Source: Arachnia rubra
GTDB lineage: Bacteria; Actinomycetota; Actinomycetes; Propionibacteriales; Propionibacteriaceae
DNA length: 64,000 nt
Direction of reading: 5' to 3'
Assembly: GCF_019973735.1 (NCBI RefSeq)
Contig: NZ_AP024463.1
Coordinates: forward strand, 1,426,001 to 1,490,000
A model generated the notes under the pieces. It saw only the letters and a list, made by a program, of their open reading frames with translations. It did not search any database and had not been told where the DNA came from. Shown in pieces: positions 40,213 through 50,014 of the stretch (the stretch's first letter is position 1; each line of letters starts with the position of its first letter). The position numbers and the translations under genes were made by a program.

Positions 40213-42788
40213 GGATTCACCGGATCACCCTGCGGAACTACCGCGGCACCACCGAGCGTTCCGTGGAGTTTGCTGATGGCGTCACAGTCGTTGAGGGGCG
40301 CAACGAAGCCGGCAAGTCCACCTTGGTAGAAGCCCTGCGTCACGTGCGGATGCACAAGGCCAGCGCTAACCGGGCTGATATCCGGGCCACTCAGCCTGTC
40401 GGCCGTGAGGTCGGTCCTGAGGTGGAAATAGAGATTAGCACCGGCGGATACCGCCTCACCTACTGCAAACAGTGGATCAAAGGAAAGAAAACCGAGCTGC
40501 ACATCACCTCTCCCAGGCATGAAGCGCTCAGCGGCGACGAGGCACATGAGCGCTTCCTCCAGATTATTGCCGAGACCACAGACGAAGGGCTCTTCGAAGC
40601 CCTCGAGGTGATGCAGGGAGATTCACTCGGGCAGGCCCAGCTGGCTCAGCTTCCTGCGCTCCGCCGCGCCCTGGACGTCGTGGGCGCCTCACATGAGGAA
40701 CACGACGACCTTCTCGACATTGTCGAGAACGAATACCTCCGGTACTTCACCGCTACGGGCAGACCCAATGCGGAATACGTTCGTGCCCACAAGGAATTGG
40801 AAGATCTTGAGCAGGAGGTGAGAAACCTCGAGGAGGCCAGCAGGGAGATCGACTCCCTGGCTGAGAGGCATGCTGAAACCACTGCTGCCCGCCTCTCCAA
40901 GGAAGAGAGTCTGGGCCGGGCCAGAGAGCAGATCGCGGAGCTGGCTGAGGCCAGCCGCTCCCTGGATGAGCTTCGGCAACGCGTGGCGGAGGCAGACCAG
41001 CAGGTAGCTGATGCTGCTGTGGTCCTGGACGTGGCTGAGAAGCGTGCGCGCGAACGTGATGAGCTGAAGGGAATCGTCACTGAACTCGAGGATGCGCTGA
41101 GCGAAATGCGGATCAGAGTCAGGCAGGAGCAAGACGACCTCGCTGAGGCCGAGGCGGTCTGGGCTGCATGCCTCACGGGGGCACGGGGCGCGCAGGAAAA
41201 GGAGCGCACGCTCAGAAGGCACCTACGCGAGATAGCCCTCCGAGTTCAGCGTGCCAGGGACGCGGCGGAGCTCAAGGTGTTGAAGGCGCGGCTGGAAAAA
41301 CTGGAGGAAGCCGAGCGCCGGCTTTATGAGGCGATGGCCACTCTGAGCGTCAACACGATTGATGATGAGCTTTGTCTTTCCCTGGAAAAACTGGAGGTTG
41401 CTGCGCGAGTCAGTCATGAGGCCTGGGAAGCGAGCGCCGCGAGCATTTCCCTCGAAATATCCAATGCGATCGTATTGGATGGGGAGGTTCTTGAAACTGG
41501 GGAATATGGCCCGGTCCCTGTCAAGGACCTGATCACGATTGAGGTGCCGGGTAGCGCATGCATCAGGATTTACCCGGGTGAGGGCACTGAGGATGTAGAG
41601 CAAAGAGCACGAGGAGCCGCAGATGCCCTGGCGGAGGCGCTCGCAGAGCATGGGGTCCCGGATGTCGCGGCCGCCCGCGTGGCGGCTAGGGAGCACGCGA
41701 ACGCCACCCGGGAACGAGATGCTGCGTATGAGACGATCCAGGCATTCTCCGGGGATGAGGGCGGTGCTGAGCTGCGGAGCCGGGTTGATCTGCTGTCGGC
41801 GGTCCTTGAAGGTGCTGAACCTGGGGACCTGACTGCCCTGGAGAAAGAGCATGTCCGGATCGGTGAGGCGTGGGAGGCGGCCGAGGCCAGGGTTGAGGAA
41901 ATCCGCGCGAGGCTGGAGACCAGGCGGGGTATTCAGCAATCGGCGAGGGAAAGGGGAATCCGGACAGAAGCGGAGATGCACAATCTTCAGGCCCGCCGTG
42001 ACGAGGCCGGCGCCCGGCTTGAGCTAGCGCGCCAGGAGGCCTCCGACGAGGCGATTACTGCCGCTGTTGCGGATGCCGAGATCGTGCTTGAAAGCCGTAG
42101 GGCTGGGCAGAAAGCCGTTGCTCAGGCTCTTGAGGCCACCAACGCTCCGGCGCTGGAGTTCCAGCTCAGTAATGCCTCATCGGTCGTGGACCGGCTGGAG
42201 CAAGAATGCAAAGCCTTGGATGATGAGCTAGCCAGGCTTTCTGCGCTGCTTGAGGACCGGCTCGCCGGGGGAGCATACGATCGTCTTGCTGATGCGGCAG
42301 CGAGGCAGCGTCACGCCGAGACCAGCCATGCCTCTCGCCGGCGTGCCGCCGAGGCGGTAAACCTGCTCAGGCAGACGCTCAGGCGCCATCGCTCCGAGGC
42401 GCAGCTGCGCTACGTGGCACCGTTCAGGGAACGGATCGAGGCGCTGGGACGGCTTGTCTTCGGGCCCACCCTCGAGGTGGATGTGGCGCCGGATTTGAGT
42501 ATCAGCTCCCGCACTGTGGAGGGGGAGACCATTGCCTTCGGGTCGCTTTCGAGCGGCGCGCGCGAACAGCTCTCCTTACTCGGCAGACTTGCCTGCGCGC
42601 AGCTGGTGCAGCCTGGGGAAGGTGTGCCGTTGATCATCGATGATGCCCTGGGCTTTGCCGACCCAGAACGCTTGAGGCGTCTTGGGGCTGTGTTGAACCG
42701 GGTTGGGGAAACCGTCCAGACGATCATTCTCACCTGCCAGCCGGAGCGTTTCGAACAGATCGGCACAGCTCAGGTGGTGCGTCTCTGA
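40209..42788 (+). CDS. SbcC-like SMC-family ATPase
   Basis: The 859-aa Rad50/SbcC-type protein has the Walker A motif GRNEAGKST near residue 35, long charged coiled-coil arms (about 170-330 and 480-720), and a C-terminal head with the ABC signature FGSLSSGAREQLSLL and Walker B VPLIIDDALGFAD. No CxxC zinc-hook is evident at the apex, so it is closer to YhaN-like or actinobacterial SbcC variants. It forms a complex with the SbcD-like product and opens or trims DNA ends and hairpins. Confidence 0.88.
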   Translation: MRIHRITLRNYRGTTERSVEFADGVTVVEGRNEAGKSTLVEALRHVRMHKASANRADIRATQPVGREVGPEVEIEISTGGYRLTYCKQWIKGKKTELHITSPRHEALSGDEAHERFLQIIAETTDEGLFEALEVMQGDSLGQAQLAQLPALRRALDVVGASHEEHDDLLDIVENEYLRYFTATGRPNAEYVRAHKELEDLEQEVRNLEEASREIDSLAERHAETTAARLSKEESLGRAREQIAELAEASRSLDELRQRVAEADQQVADAAVVLDVAEKRARERDELKGIVTELEDALSEMRIRVRQEQDDLAEAEAVWAACLTGARGAQEKERTLRRHLREIALRVQRARDAAELKVLKARLEKLEEAERRLYEAMATLSVNTIDDELCLSLEKLEVAARVSHEAWEASAASISLEISNAIVLDGEVLETGEYGPVPVKDLITIEVPGSACIRIYPGEGTEDVEQRARGAADALAEALAEHGVPDVAAARVAAREHANATRERDAAYETIQAFSGDEGGAELRSRVDLLSAVLEGAEPGDLTALEKEHVRIGEAWEAAEARVEEIRARLETRRGIQQSARERGIRTEAEMHNLQARRDEAGARLELARQEASDEAITAAVADAEIVLESRRAGQKAVAQALEATNAPALEFQLSNASSVVDRLEQECKALDDELARLSALLEDRLAGGAYDRLADAAARQRHAETSHASRRRAAEAVNLLRQTLRRHRSEAQLRYVAPFRERIEALGRLVFGPTLEVDVAPDLSISSRTVEGETIAFGSLSSGAREQLSLLGRLACAQLVQPGEGVPLIIDDALGFADPERLRRLGAVLNRVGETVQTIILTCQPERFEQIGTAQVVRL

Positions 42789-42825
42789 TTCGGAGAGCTG
42801 ACGCTGGCCGCGAAACTGACGGCGA

Positions 42826-42831
42826 TACAGT
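42826..42831 (+). promoter_or_regulatory. Putative -10 box TACAGT of a leaderless transcript
   Basis: Ends 6 nt before the GTG at 42838, with no SD between. Confidence 0.4.
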
Positions 42832-42837
42832 CCGAGT

Positions 42838-43587
42838 GTGAATGTGTGGGACTGGCTTCGGTTCATCGGTGGGATCCTGGCATTGGTCGCGGCCGCTTTG
42901 CTTTTGCTGCGCCTGCACGGGGTTTCATTGCGCTGGCTGCCGGCCACCGCTGTGTTCCGGGCAGGCCTACAGCTTGCGGTGATCTCCGTGCTGCTGAGTG
43001 GGGTCAATCAATGGCCCTGGCTCGTGCTGGGGTTTGTTGCCCTGATGCTCGCCACGGCCTCGTGGACGGGAGCATCCAGGGCGGAAGGGCTACCCGGAGG
43101 GAGACGTTATGCTGTGGTCTCCGTCATCGCCGGAGGCATGTCCGCGCTGCTCCTGACACTCCTGCTGGGGCTGATATCACCCACTCCGCAGCATGTCGTG
43201 GCCATCGCTGGAAGCGTTATCGGAAACGCGATGAATATAGTCACCCTGACATCACGCAGGATCCGGACAGAACTCGACGCGCATCGCGGTGAGGTTGAGG
43301 GGTGGCTGGCTCTCGGAGCAACACCATCCCAGGCGACGGCCTGGCGCCGGCGAGACTCGGTGCGAGAATCCCTGCTGCCCAATCTGGACCAGACCCGTAA
43401 CACCGGTTTGGTGACCCTGCCAGGGGCTTTCATCGGAGCGCTTTTCGGCGGGGCCAGCCCGGTTGAGGCAGCGACTTTCCAGCTGACCATGCTGTCGGCC
43501 ATCCTCGTCAGCGCATCAGTCACCGGGACGCTGTTCTCAACCCTGAGTGGGCGCAATCCCGTGCTACCCGCACCACCGGAAGCCTGA
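42838..43587 (+). CDS. UPF0014/FetB-like ABC transporter permease
   Basis: The 249-aa membrane protein has seven hydrophobic segments. IAGSVIGNAMNIVTLTSRR and GALFGGASPVEAATFQL match the UPF0014 family, whose E. coli member FetB exports iron with the ATPase FetA. The usual ATP-binding partner gene is not adjacent, so it would have to be elsewhere. LALGATPSQATAWRRRDSVRESLLPNLDQTR is the cytoplasmic coupling loop. Confidence 0.83.
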   Translation: MNVWDWLRFIGGILALVAAALLLLRLHGVSLRWLPATAVFRAGLQLAVISVLLSGVNQWPWLVLGFVALMLATASWTGASRAEGLPGGRRYAVVSVIAGGMSALLLTLLLGLISPTPQHVVAIAGSVIGNAMNIVTLTSRRIRTELDAHRGEVEGWLALGATPSQATAWRRRDSVRESLLPNLDQTRNTGLVTLPGAFIGALFGGASPVEAATFQLTMLSAILVSASVTGTLFSTLSGRNPVLPAPPEA

Positions 43588-43631
43588 GCCGCTGCGCAGC
43601 AGCTGTTGAAGAGTGGTGGCAGTATTCGCCT

Positions 43632-44324
43632 GTGGCAGACAGGCTCTCCGTTGAGGTGGATGACCTCCAGGTGATGATCAGCTGGAAGCAAATGCGCAAT
43701 ATCCGGTTGAAGGTGCTGCCGCCCCATGGGGAGGTTGCCGTCTCTGCTCCGCGGGGTGTGCCTGCGAGGCAGATAGCGCAGTTTGTGCGGGAACAGCGGG
43801 CATGGATTGACAGGCAACGGGCTCGCCTCAAGAGCGTCAGTCTCGAACAGGACCGTCTGGAGGATGGGGGAGCGGCCCGGCTCTGGGGCAGGTGGCATGC
43901 GGTAGAACATCATCATGGCGCCCGGGCCCGGGCCTGGGTGGCTGGTGATCGCCTGCTCTTGACTGGTTCTAATGATCTGGCCAGGGAAAAAGCCATCGCA
44001 CGGTTCCGGCGGCAGGAGGTCGAACGTGTGGCCCGCCCGCTGCTGAGTTCCTGGGCAGCGGCATTGGGAGTCCCACAGCCCGCTGTCATCCGTTATCGCG
44101 CCATGCGGAGCAGATGGGGATCCTGCAATCAGCGGACCAGATCCATCACTCTCAACACGGCGCTGGCCCGGTTTCCTGCCGCAGCTCTCGAGTATGTGAT
44201 CGTGCATGAGCTGGCGCACCTCCGGCACGCACATCATGGCCAGGATTTCTGGGCTCTCGTGGCAGCTGCGCTGCCCGATCATGCGGAGCGGAAAAAGCTA
44301 CTCAGCGGACATGCCGCCTCATGA
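43632..44324 (+). CDS. YgjP-like zinc metallopeptidase (DUF45)
   Basis: The 230-aa product carries the zinc motif VIVHELAHLRHAHHGQDFW, where HELAH provides two ligands and the catalytic glutamate. RWGSCNQRTRSITLN is the hallmark of the YgjP/DUF45 (WLM-related) family. The N-terminal segment MRNIRLKVLPPHGEVAVSAPRGV also fits. GTG start at 43632. The cellular substrate is unknown. Confidence 0.88.
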   Translation: MADRLSVEVDDLQVMISWKQMRNIRLKVLPPHGEVAVSAPRGVPARQIAQFVREQRAWIDRQRARLKSVSLEQDRLEDGGAARLWGRWHAVEHHHGARARAWVAGDRLLLTGSNDLAREKAIARFRRQEVERVARPLLSSWAAALGVPQPAVIRYRAMRSRWGSCNQRTRSITLNTALARFPAAALEYVIVHELAHLRHAHHGQDFWALVAAALPDHAERKKLLSGHAAS

Positions 44325-44406
44325 CCTGCTGGCCCTAGATGCGCTACGATATTTTCTCGATAGCGAAGGGCCGGACGCGAGTCCACATCAAACCGGGAGC
44401 CTCATC

Positions 44407-45546
44407 GTGCGACGTCTTGCCGTTGTGTCTGTGATTTCGTTGCTGGCTATTTCCGGATGTAGCCGAGAAGTTCCTGTGAACAGCGAGCCGAGTCTTTCTT
44501 CCAATGAGGTTTCCACGACCCCCGCGACACCTGCTGCCACCCAGGCTGTGGAGCCCAGCGAGAGTGACGAGAGTGAGTCGTCATCACCCACCCCGTCGTC
44601 ATCACCCACCCCCACACCCGAGCCGACACCGTCGGAGACTACGCCTGCGGCGCTGTTGTCACCAGGCGACAGCAGCGATGAGGTGAGGGCTCTTCAACAC
44701 CGTCTTCTCCAGGTCGGCTGGTTCACGGGGCAGATATCAGGCGAATACGACGACAAGACAAAAGCCGCTGTCGAGGGTTTCCAGGCCAAGCGTGGTCTCC
44801 CCGTGCTCGGTTTTGTCGATCAGGCGACCATGGACAGCCTGGCCTCAATGACTCGCGAACCCACCCATGATGAGATGTTCAACGTCCTGAAGCCTGGTCC
44901 GGCGCTTATGTCCAAGGGAGCCACGGGAGATCAGGTCAAAGATCTGCAGGCCCGGCTGAAGCAGATCGGGTGGTTCAACCCGGATGTCGATGGAGAGTAT
45001 GGCGAGACCACCATGGAGGCCGTGAAAGGTTTTCAGGGTAAACGGCAGCTTCCCGTGACGGGCGAGGTAGATCAGCGCACGCTTGACCGGATCAGCGCCA
45101 TGACCCGCAAGCCCACCCAGGACGAGCTGAATAATGTGAAACCCTCGGTGAACCCCGCAGACGATGAAACAGGCCTCGACGCTCGTTGTCTTCAGGGCCG
45201 TGTGCTGTGTGTGTCGAAGGCGCAGCGCAAGCTGGTCTGGGTGATCGACGGACAGGTCCAGATGACGGTGGACGTCAGGTTCGGCTCGGAACTGACCCCC
45301 ACTCGCAACGGGGTCTTCTCGGTCGGCTGGAAGTCCCGCGACCATGTCTCGACGATGTACCACACCCCCATGCCGTATGCCATGTTCTTCTCAGGCGGCC
45401 AGGCCATCCATTACTCCGCCGACTTCGCGAGTAACGGCTACAACGGTGCCTCCCATGGCTGTGTGAACGTCCGGGACAAGGGCGCCATCGCGTCGCTGTT
45501 CGACCAAGTGCGTGTCGGGGACAAAGTAGTGGTGTACACCGATTGA
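44407..45546 (+). CDS. L,D-transpeptidase lipoprotein with two peptidoglycan-binding domains
   Basis: The 379-aa product has a lipobox, LLAISGC (cysteine near residue 17), then a Ser/Thr/Pro linker and two PG_binding_1 domains (about 80-140 and 160-225: VRALQHRLLQVGWF, VKDLQARLKQIGWF). A YkuD catalytic domain with HYSADFASNGYNGASHGCVNVRD contains the active cysteine and histidine. It forms 3-3 crosslinks or attaches proteins to the wall. The GTG at 44407 has GGGAG upstream. A larger frame opens earlier but has no signal sequence. A hairpin follows the stop. Confidence 0.92.
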   Translation: MRRLAVVSVISLLAISGCSREVPVNSEPSLSSNEVSTTPATPAATQAVEPSESDESESSSPTPSSSPTPTPEPTPSETTPAALLSPGDSSDEVRALQHRLLQVGWFTGQISGEYDDKTKAAVEGFQAKRGLPVLGFVDQATMDSLASMTREPTHDEMFNVLKPGPALMSKGATGDQVKDLQARLKQIGWFNPDVDGEYGETTMEAVKGFQGKRQLPVTGEVDQRTLDRISAMTRKPTQDELNNVKPSVNPADDETGLDARCLQGRVLCVSKAQRKLVWVIDGQVQMTVDVRFGSELTPTRNGVFSVGWKSRDHVSTMYHTPMPYAMFFSGGQAIHYSADFASNGYNGASHGCVNVRDKGAIASLFDQVRVGDKVVVYTD

Positions 45547-45548
45547 TT

Positions 45549-45570
45549 CCAGGGGTGAACCCACCCCTGG
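45549..45570 (+). terminator. Hairpin after the L,D-transpeptidase gene
   Basis: CCAGGGGT and ACCCCTGG pair perfectly around a 6-nt loop, three bases after the stop. No T tract. Confidence 0.55.
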
Positions 45571-45634
45571 GTCTGACGGCCTGGGGCTGCTCACCCGCTA
45601 GTGTTTTCCTTGCGGTTCTGTTAGTGAGTGAAAG

Positions 45635-46582
45635 GTGACGCACGTGGGTATTCCCCTTGCCATCACGCTGCAGGTGATTTCTTCGTTCCTCTTTGCCAGT
45701 GGGGCGACCCTGCAGCATCTTGGAGTGAAGTCCACGTTTGATCCCAAGGCCACGGCCTCTTCTAACCGCCTCACGCTGGTGGGGCTGCTGAAGCTGATGC
45801 TGATTCCCAAGTGGCTTCTCGGACTGCTGTGTGTGTTTGCCGGCGCGGGTCTGCATCTTTGGGCGCTGACCATGGCCCCGGTGGCGGTGGTGCAGCCGGT
45901 CGGCATCCTGGCGGTTCCGTGGTCGGTGATTCTCGCCTCCCGTATCCACGGGCATCAGATTCCCAGCCGGGTGTGGCGTGCGGTCTTGGTCACTGTGCTT
46001 GGCGTGGTTGGTTTCACCATCTTCTCGTCACTTTTTGCGAACGGCGAGAAACAGTTCGATTTCCTGCCAATCACCTGGTCGTTCATCGTGGTTTGCGTCG
46101 TCTGCGCGGTGCTGTCGTTCCTGGCAGCCAAGAAGGCTGCCCCCTGGGCGAAGGCGATGATGTGGTCCTCCGTCGGTGCGATCTTCTACGGCCTGGCCTC
46201 TGGGATGATGAAGGCGGCCATGAACATGGTGCAGTCCGGGCAGTTCCATCTGCTGCACCCCAGCACCCTTGCAGTCATCGGCTACATGCTCGCCTGCTAC
46301 GGCCTGGGTGTCTGGATGATTCAGCAAGGCTACGCCTCCGGGCCAGCGGAAATCACCGTCGGCACCATGACCACGGTTGACCCTTTCGTCGCCGTGCTGT
46401 TCGGGTTGTTCGTCCTCGGAGAGGGTGCCGGGATGGGCCTTGGGCCGGCCTTAGGCATGATCATCTCGGCTGGGCTGGCCGTCTACGGGGTCGTCCTGCT
46501 TTCAAAGGACCACCCGGACGCTGTCGCCGAACGCGAGAAGGCCGCGCAAAAAACAGAGGCTGCAGCGGTCACGGAGGGCTGA
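45635..46582 (+). CDS. DMT-superfamily (NIPA/EamA-like) membrane transporter
   Basis: The 315-aa product has nine or ten hydrophobic helices. The first is preceded by few charged residues and contains QVISSFLFASGATLQHLGVK. The two halves, ending in LWALTMAPVAVVQPVGILAV and QQGYASGPAEITVGTMTTVDPFVAVLFG, look like duplicated halves of the drug/metabolite fold. The substrate is unknown. GTG at 45635 or the in-frame GTG at 45644. Its 3' end overlaps the convergent gene by 14 nt. Confidence 0.8.
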   Translation: MTHVGIPLAITLQVISSFLFASGATLQHLGVKSTFDPKATASSNRLTLVGLLKLMLIPKWLLGLLCVFAGAGLHLWALTMAPVAVVQPVGILAVPWSVILASRIHGHQIPSRVWRAVLVTVLGVVGFTIFSSLFANGEKQFDFLPITWSFIVVCVVCAVLSFLAAKKAAPWAKAMMWSSVGAIFYGLASGMMKAAMNMVQSGQFHLLHPSTLAVIGYMLACYGLGVWMIQQGYASGPAEITVGTMTTVDPFVAVLFGLFVLGEGAGMGLGPALGMIISAGLAVYGVVLLSKDHPDAVAEREKAAQKTEAAAVTEG

Positions 46583-47180
46583 TCTCCAGGCCGGTGATGG
46601 CCTTGCCACCTCCCGTGGCGAGTATGACAGTACTCTTACCGCGGGGGGCCTTGAACTGGAAGGTGACTTCTGTGGGCTCGCTCGAGTCGACGATGACGGG
46701 GGATGAGTTCACCGGGTCGTAGTTCTTCATCGTGGTGTTCGACAGCAGATAGGCGTCGAAGGAGGCTGAACCCTCATTCAGGGTGATGCGGACTGTGACG
46801 TCGACGCCGTCATCCAGCCAGTCATGGGAGAGGACCTCGAAGGTCCCGCCACCATTCGCGTCGAAGGGCGCCGACTGGCTTCCAGCTCCCAGCGAGGAGG
46901 TGGCCACTGACGGCGCTGCCGAACCACCAGGACGGTTGGACGTCTCGTCCCGATCCGGGCTGAGGTATTGGATACTGAGGAAGATGGCAGCCACGATGGC
47001 GAGAGCCGCGACTCCGATCAAGATGTTACGCATCACTCCACTGCGTGGCTGCTGGTATGCCTCGATCTGGGTGGGTGCATTGAAGCTGTCCGGAGTGGGG
47101 GAGCCGAAAGGCTGCCGGGGATCGCGTCTATGCTGCTTGGGATCCTGCTGGGGATTGTTCTGCCATTGTGGAGCGCTCAT
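46569..47180 (-). CDS. Membrane-anchored protein with extracellular beta domain
   Basis: The 203-aa product has no family I recognise. A Gln/Pro/Asn-rich cytoplasmic segment is followed by one transmembrane helix (about residues 50-70, MRNILIGVAALAIVAAIFLS). A Ser/Gly-rich linker and a beta-rich outer domain (TFEVLSHDWLDDGVDVTVRI, VTFQFKAPRGKSTVILATGG) complete it. The outer domain resembles DUF4352-like Ig-type sheets. It converges on the transporter gene with a 14-nt overlap. Confidence 0.72.
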   Translation of the reverse strand: MSAPQWQNNPQQDPKQHRRDPRQPFGSPTPDSFNAPTQIEAYQQPRSGVMRNILIGVAALAIVAAIFLSIQYLSPDRDETSNRPGGSAAPSVATSSLGAGSQSAPFDANGGGTFEVLSHDWLDDGVDVTVRITLNEGSASFDAYLLSNTTMKNYDPVNSSPVIVDSSEPTEVTFQFKAPRGKSTVILATGGGKAITGLEISPP

Positions 47181-47409
47181 GGTAGCTCACACCATACCCG
47201 CAGCTGCGTCTCACCTGATCCCTTGCCGGCGAGGCTTGGTGAACGCCCTCTATGCCCTCGCAGCCGATCGTGGTCGATACACGGTACTGGGCGTCCCTAC
47301 TCAACAGATGCCGCCCCTGCCAACGCGGGCGTCTGGATGTACCCAGGCCAACACAGCTTTATCAATGGGTTTTTAACAATCGCCGTGGCCTGGCCTGAAA
47401 CGGAGGATC

Positions 47410-48384
47410 GTGTTTGAGGATGCCCACCAAGATGATGTGAACACTTTCGAAGCCACCCTGCGCAGCTCTACAGATGAGGACCTTCTCTGCGTGCCTGGAA
47501 TCTGCCTCGGATTCCACCCAACCGAATCCTGCGTTGTCCTTGGGGTTTGCGGAACGAGCGTGGAGTTCTGCGCTCGCGCTGATCTTGACTGGCTCGATGA
47601 GGGCAGAGCGGATCTGATCAGGCAAGTCGAGGCCGCAGCCCAGTCGCTGGAATCCTGCAACTTCGTGATCCTTGGCTACACGCGTTACCCCGATGAGAAT
47701 TCCGAACGGTTGATCCGTCTGGCCCTGGAGATCCACGGGACAGTGATGGACGTGCTCATCGCAAGCCCGACCCGCTATTGGACCGTCACGCCACTGGGTC
47801 TGCAACCACCGGAAGGGTATCCATGGGATCCAGGGACCACCACTCTCGCGGCTGAGGCCGTCTACCTGGGCATACCGGTCGCCGCCAGCCGGGCGGAGGC
47901 TGTTGCCGAGGTGAGGGCTGCTGGGGAGCCAGGGGAGGTGGAGTTCCTGTCAGAACAGGCCTGTGACTACGTGTCCGACCTCGATGATGATCAGCGGCTG
48001 GAGCTCTTGAGAAGGCTCTTGACCTGTGGAGATCCACTGCTGCCCATTGAAGGCGCACAACTGGCTGTTCTGGTGTCCTATCCGGACATCGCGGGTGAGA
48101 TCGTTGCAGGTCTGAGCCGTGAAAGCGCCGCGAGCATACGTCCTCGTCTCGCATACGCCAGGAGAACCTGCAGCGACTCGTATGTGCCTGACGTGCTGGG
48201 GTTATTGACGCTGGTCTGCTGGTTCGACAATCAGGGAGCACAGCAGACTGAGTGCCTGGAACAGCTTGAGGTGCTGGCACCTGAGCATCAGCTCCTGCCG
48301 CTTCTCAGAGGGCTGCGTGCTCTGGCCATCAGACCTCCGTTTCGCTCCGCCCATACCCCCCAGCGGCCAAGGCTATTAGAGTGA
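47410..48384 (+). CDS. DUF4192 family protein
   Basis: The 324-aa cytoplasmic protein is characteristic of actinobacteria. DLLCVPGICLGFHPTESCVVLGV is the family's N-terminal block, and AQLAVLVSYPDIAG and LLTLVCWFDNQGAQ occur in the C-terminal half. The function is unknown, although the domain is widely conserved. GTG start at 47410 with CGGAGG upstream. The 229 bp before it hold nothing obvious. A sugar kinase gene follows after 4 nt. Confidence 0.82.
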   Translation: MFEDAHQDDVNTFEATLRSSTDEDLLCVPGICLGFHPTESCVVLGVCGTSVEFCARADLDWLDEGRADLIRQVEAAAQSLESCNFVILGYTRYPDENSERLIRLALEIHGTVMDVLIASPTRYWTVTPLGLQPPEGYPWDPGTTTLAAEAVYLGIPVAASRAEAVAEVRAAGEPGEVEFLSEQACDYVSDLDDDQRLELLRRLLTCGDPLLPIEGAQLAVLVSYPDIAGEIVAGLSRESAASIRPRLAYARRTCSDSYVPDVLGLLTLVCWFDNQGAQQTECLEQLEVLAPEHQLLPLLRGLRALAIRPPFRSAHTPQRPRLLE

Positions 48385-48388
48385 GGAC

Positions 48389-49318
48389 ATGCGTTTCGTT
48401 GTGTGCGGAGAGGCCCTCATCGATTTGCTTCCGGGAGAGCAGGTTTCCTCGGCTGAAACCCGCTGGTCAGCGCTGTGCGGAGGCGGACCTTTGAACACTG
48501 CCCTAGCTCTAGCGAGGCTGGGAGAGGATAGTCATTTCCTCGGCCGCCTCGGTGGCGACTCCTTCGGTGCCCAACTTGAGCGGTATCTTCAGGACAATCA
48601 TGTCGCCATGGACCTGGCCGTCCGGACGGCGGATCCCACCTCGGTCGCAGTCGTCTCACTCGACGCTGAGGGGAGGGCCTCCTATACGTTTCACTTCCAG
48701 AACACCTCGAATTTCGGTTGGCGCGCTGGTGAGTTTCCCGAACTACGAGAAAATGACTGGCTGCACTTCGGATCGATCGGGACCATTTCCGGTCCAGGGG
48801 CGCGGGCCGTGCTGAATTTCGTCAGATCCACTCCTGCCTCGCTCAGCTATGACATCAACGTGCGCCCGACGGTGCTTCCTGACCGTTTTGAGTACTTTCA
48901 GCGTGTCGAGCAGCTGATAGCTGCGGTCGGAGCTGGGGGTGGCATCGTCAAAGCCAGCGACGAGGACATCTCCTGGCTTGTGGATGATCCGGATCCACTT
49001 CCTTATGCGGAGGCCTGGTGTGCCGAGTACGGCTTGGCCCTGTGCATTGTTACGACGGGGCCTGACGGAGCTGTCGCGATCAAACCGGACGGGCGCCAGA
49101 TCTGTGTTGCCGGCCACTCCATCGAACTGGTTGACACGGTGGGAGCTGGGGATACGTTCATGGCAGGTTTCCTCGCTGCCTACGCGAGGCGTCCGGATGA
49201 GGTGGAAAGTGCGCTTCGCTGGGGAGCCGCCGCGTCCGCGCTGGTCTGCACCAGGCAGGGCGCCAACCCACCCACCCGGGCCGAGCTGGAAGAGTTCCTG
49301 TCCCCGCCCAAGCGATAG
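48389..49318 (+). CDS. PfkB family carbohydrate kinase (fructokinase-like)
   Basis: The 309-aa sugar kinase has GEALIDLLPG and CGGGPLNTALALARLG at the N-terminus, and VDTVGAGDTFMAGFLAAY (anion hole and catalytic Asp) at the C-terminus. The fructokinase-type GGGPLN motif favours a ketose substrate, but specificity is uncertain. TAGAGT stands 6 nt before the ATG; GTGAGG could also serve as an SD. No transport or catabolic gene is adjacent. Confidence 0.86.
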   Translation: MRFVVCGEALIDLLPGEQVSSAETRWSALCGGGPLNTALALARLGEDSHFLGRLGGDSFGAQLERYLQDNHVAMDLAVRTADPTSVAVVSLDAEGRASYTFHFQNTSNFGWRAGEFPELRENDWLHFGSIGTISGPGARAVLNFVRSTPASLSYDINVRPTVLPDRFEYFQRVEQLIAAVGAGGGIVKASDEDISWLVDDPDPLPYAEAWCAEYGLALCIVTTGPDGAVAIKPDGRQICVAGHSIELVDTVGAGDTFMAGFLAAYARRPDEVESALRWGAAASALVCTRQGANPPTRAELEEFLSPPKR

Positions 49319-49417
49319 GAGTTCTTCAGCCAGGGTGAACGTGGCTATGCGGCGGGAACCTGCAATTCTTCCAAACGCGCGGTGAATAAAGCCTGGGGCG
49401 GATGAGGAGATATGGGG

Positions 49418-50014
49418 TCATACCAGCCCCTGTTCCCAGGCCTCACGTACCGCGGCAGCCCGGTCTGGCACGTTCAGTTTGGGGTAGATGTGGGTCAGGT
49501 GGGTTTTGACGGTCGCCTCGCTGATTCCTAGCTTTCTGGCAACTGCCCGGTTCGTCAACCCATCCGCCACCAATCCCAGCACCTCGATTTCCCGGTCGGT
49601 GAGTGCCAGATGTGATTCCGGGAGGTCAGCCGCAGGGGCCGCGGATGGCTTGGTCATCATGCTCAGGACAGCCTGTATCAGCTGTTCGCGTGGTAAGTCC
49701 TTCAGCAGGTAGCCATTGGCTCCAGCAGCCATTGCCCTGCGAATATCGCGTTCACTGTCGTAGGTGGTCAACACGAGAATCCGGATACGGGTGTCTTTCT
49801 CACGCAGCTCCCGGATCGCTGTGAATCCGTCGCCACCGGGCATGCGCAGGTCCATCAGCACCAGATCCGGTTTGCATTCATCAATGACGGTCATCGCCTC
49901 GGATCCGTTCCCGGCTTGCCCGACCACTTCGATGTTCTTCTCCGACTCGAAGATGCCAGCCAGCCCGTCACGGACGACCGGGTGATCATCCACTACCACC
50001 AGGCGTAGAGTCAT
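49418..50014 (-). CDS. NarL/FixJ-type response regulator
   Basis: The 198-aa two-component regulator has a receiver domain VVVDDHPVVRDGL with the phosphoacceptor Asp in LVLMDLRMPGGDGF, VLTTYDSERD and KDLPRE. A LuxR-type HTH follows, LTDREIEVLGLVADGLTNRAVARKLGISEATVKTHL. A longer frame opens at 50041, but the ATG at 50014 overlaps the kinase stop as ATGA. Its target genes are not known. Confidence 0.93.
   Translation of the reverse strand: MTLRLVVVDDHPVVRDGLAGIFESEKNIEVVGQAGNGSEAMTVIDECKPDLVLMDLRMPGGDGFTAIRELREKDTRIRILVLTTYDSERDIRRAMAAGANGYLLKDLPREQLIQAVLSMMTKPSAAPAADLPESHLALTDREIEVLGLVADGLTNRAVARKLGISEATVKTHLTHIYPKLNVPDRAAAVREAWEQGLV

Noticed and set aside
44571..44640. Short tandem repeat TCATCACCCACCCC in the L,D-transpeptidase gene
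   Set aside because: It encodes the Ser/Pro/Thr linker of a lipoprotein, where such codon repeats are usual. No sign of phase variation (unit length is a multiple of three).
49382..49393. TGAATAAAGCC resembling the end of the island repeats
   Set aside because: A single short match without a partner TTATTCA at 60-140 bp and without a GAGG/CCTC flank in the right place; expected by chance in 64 kb.
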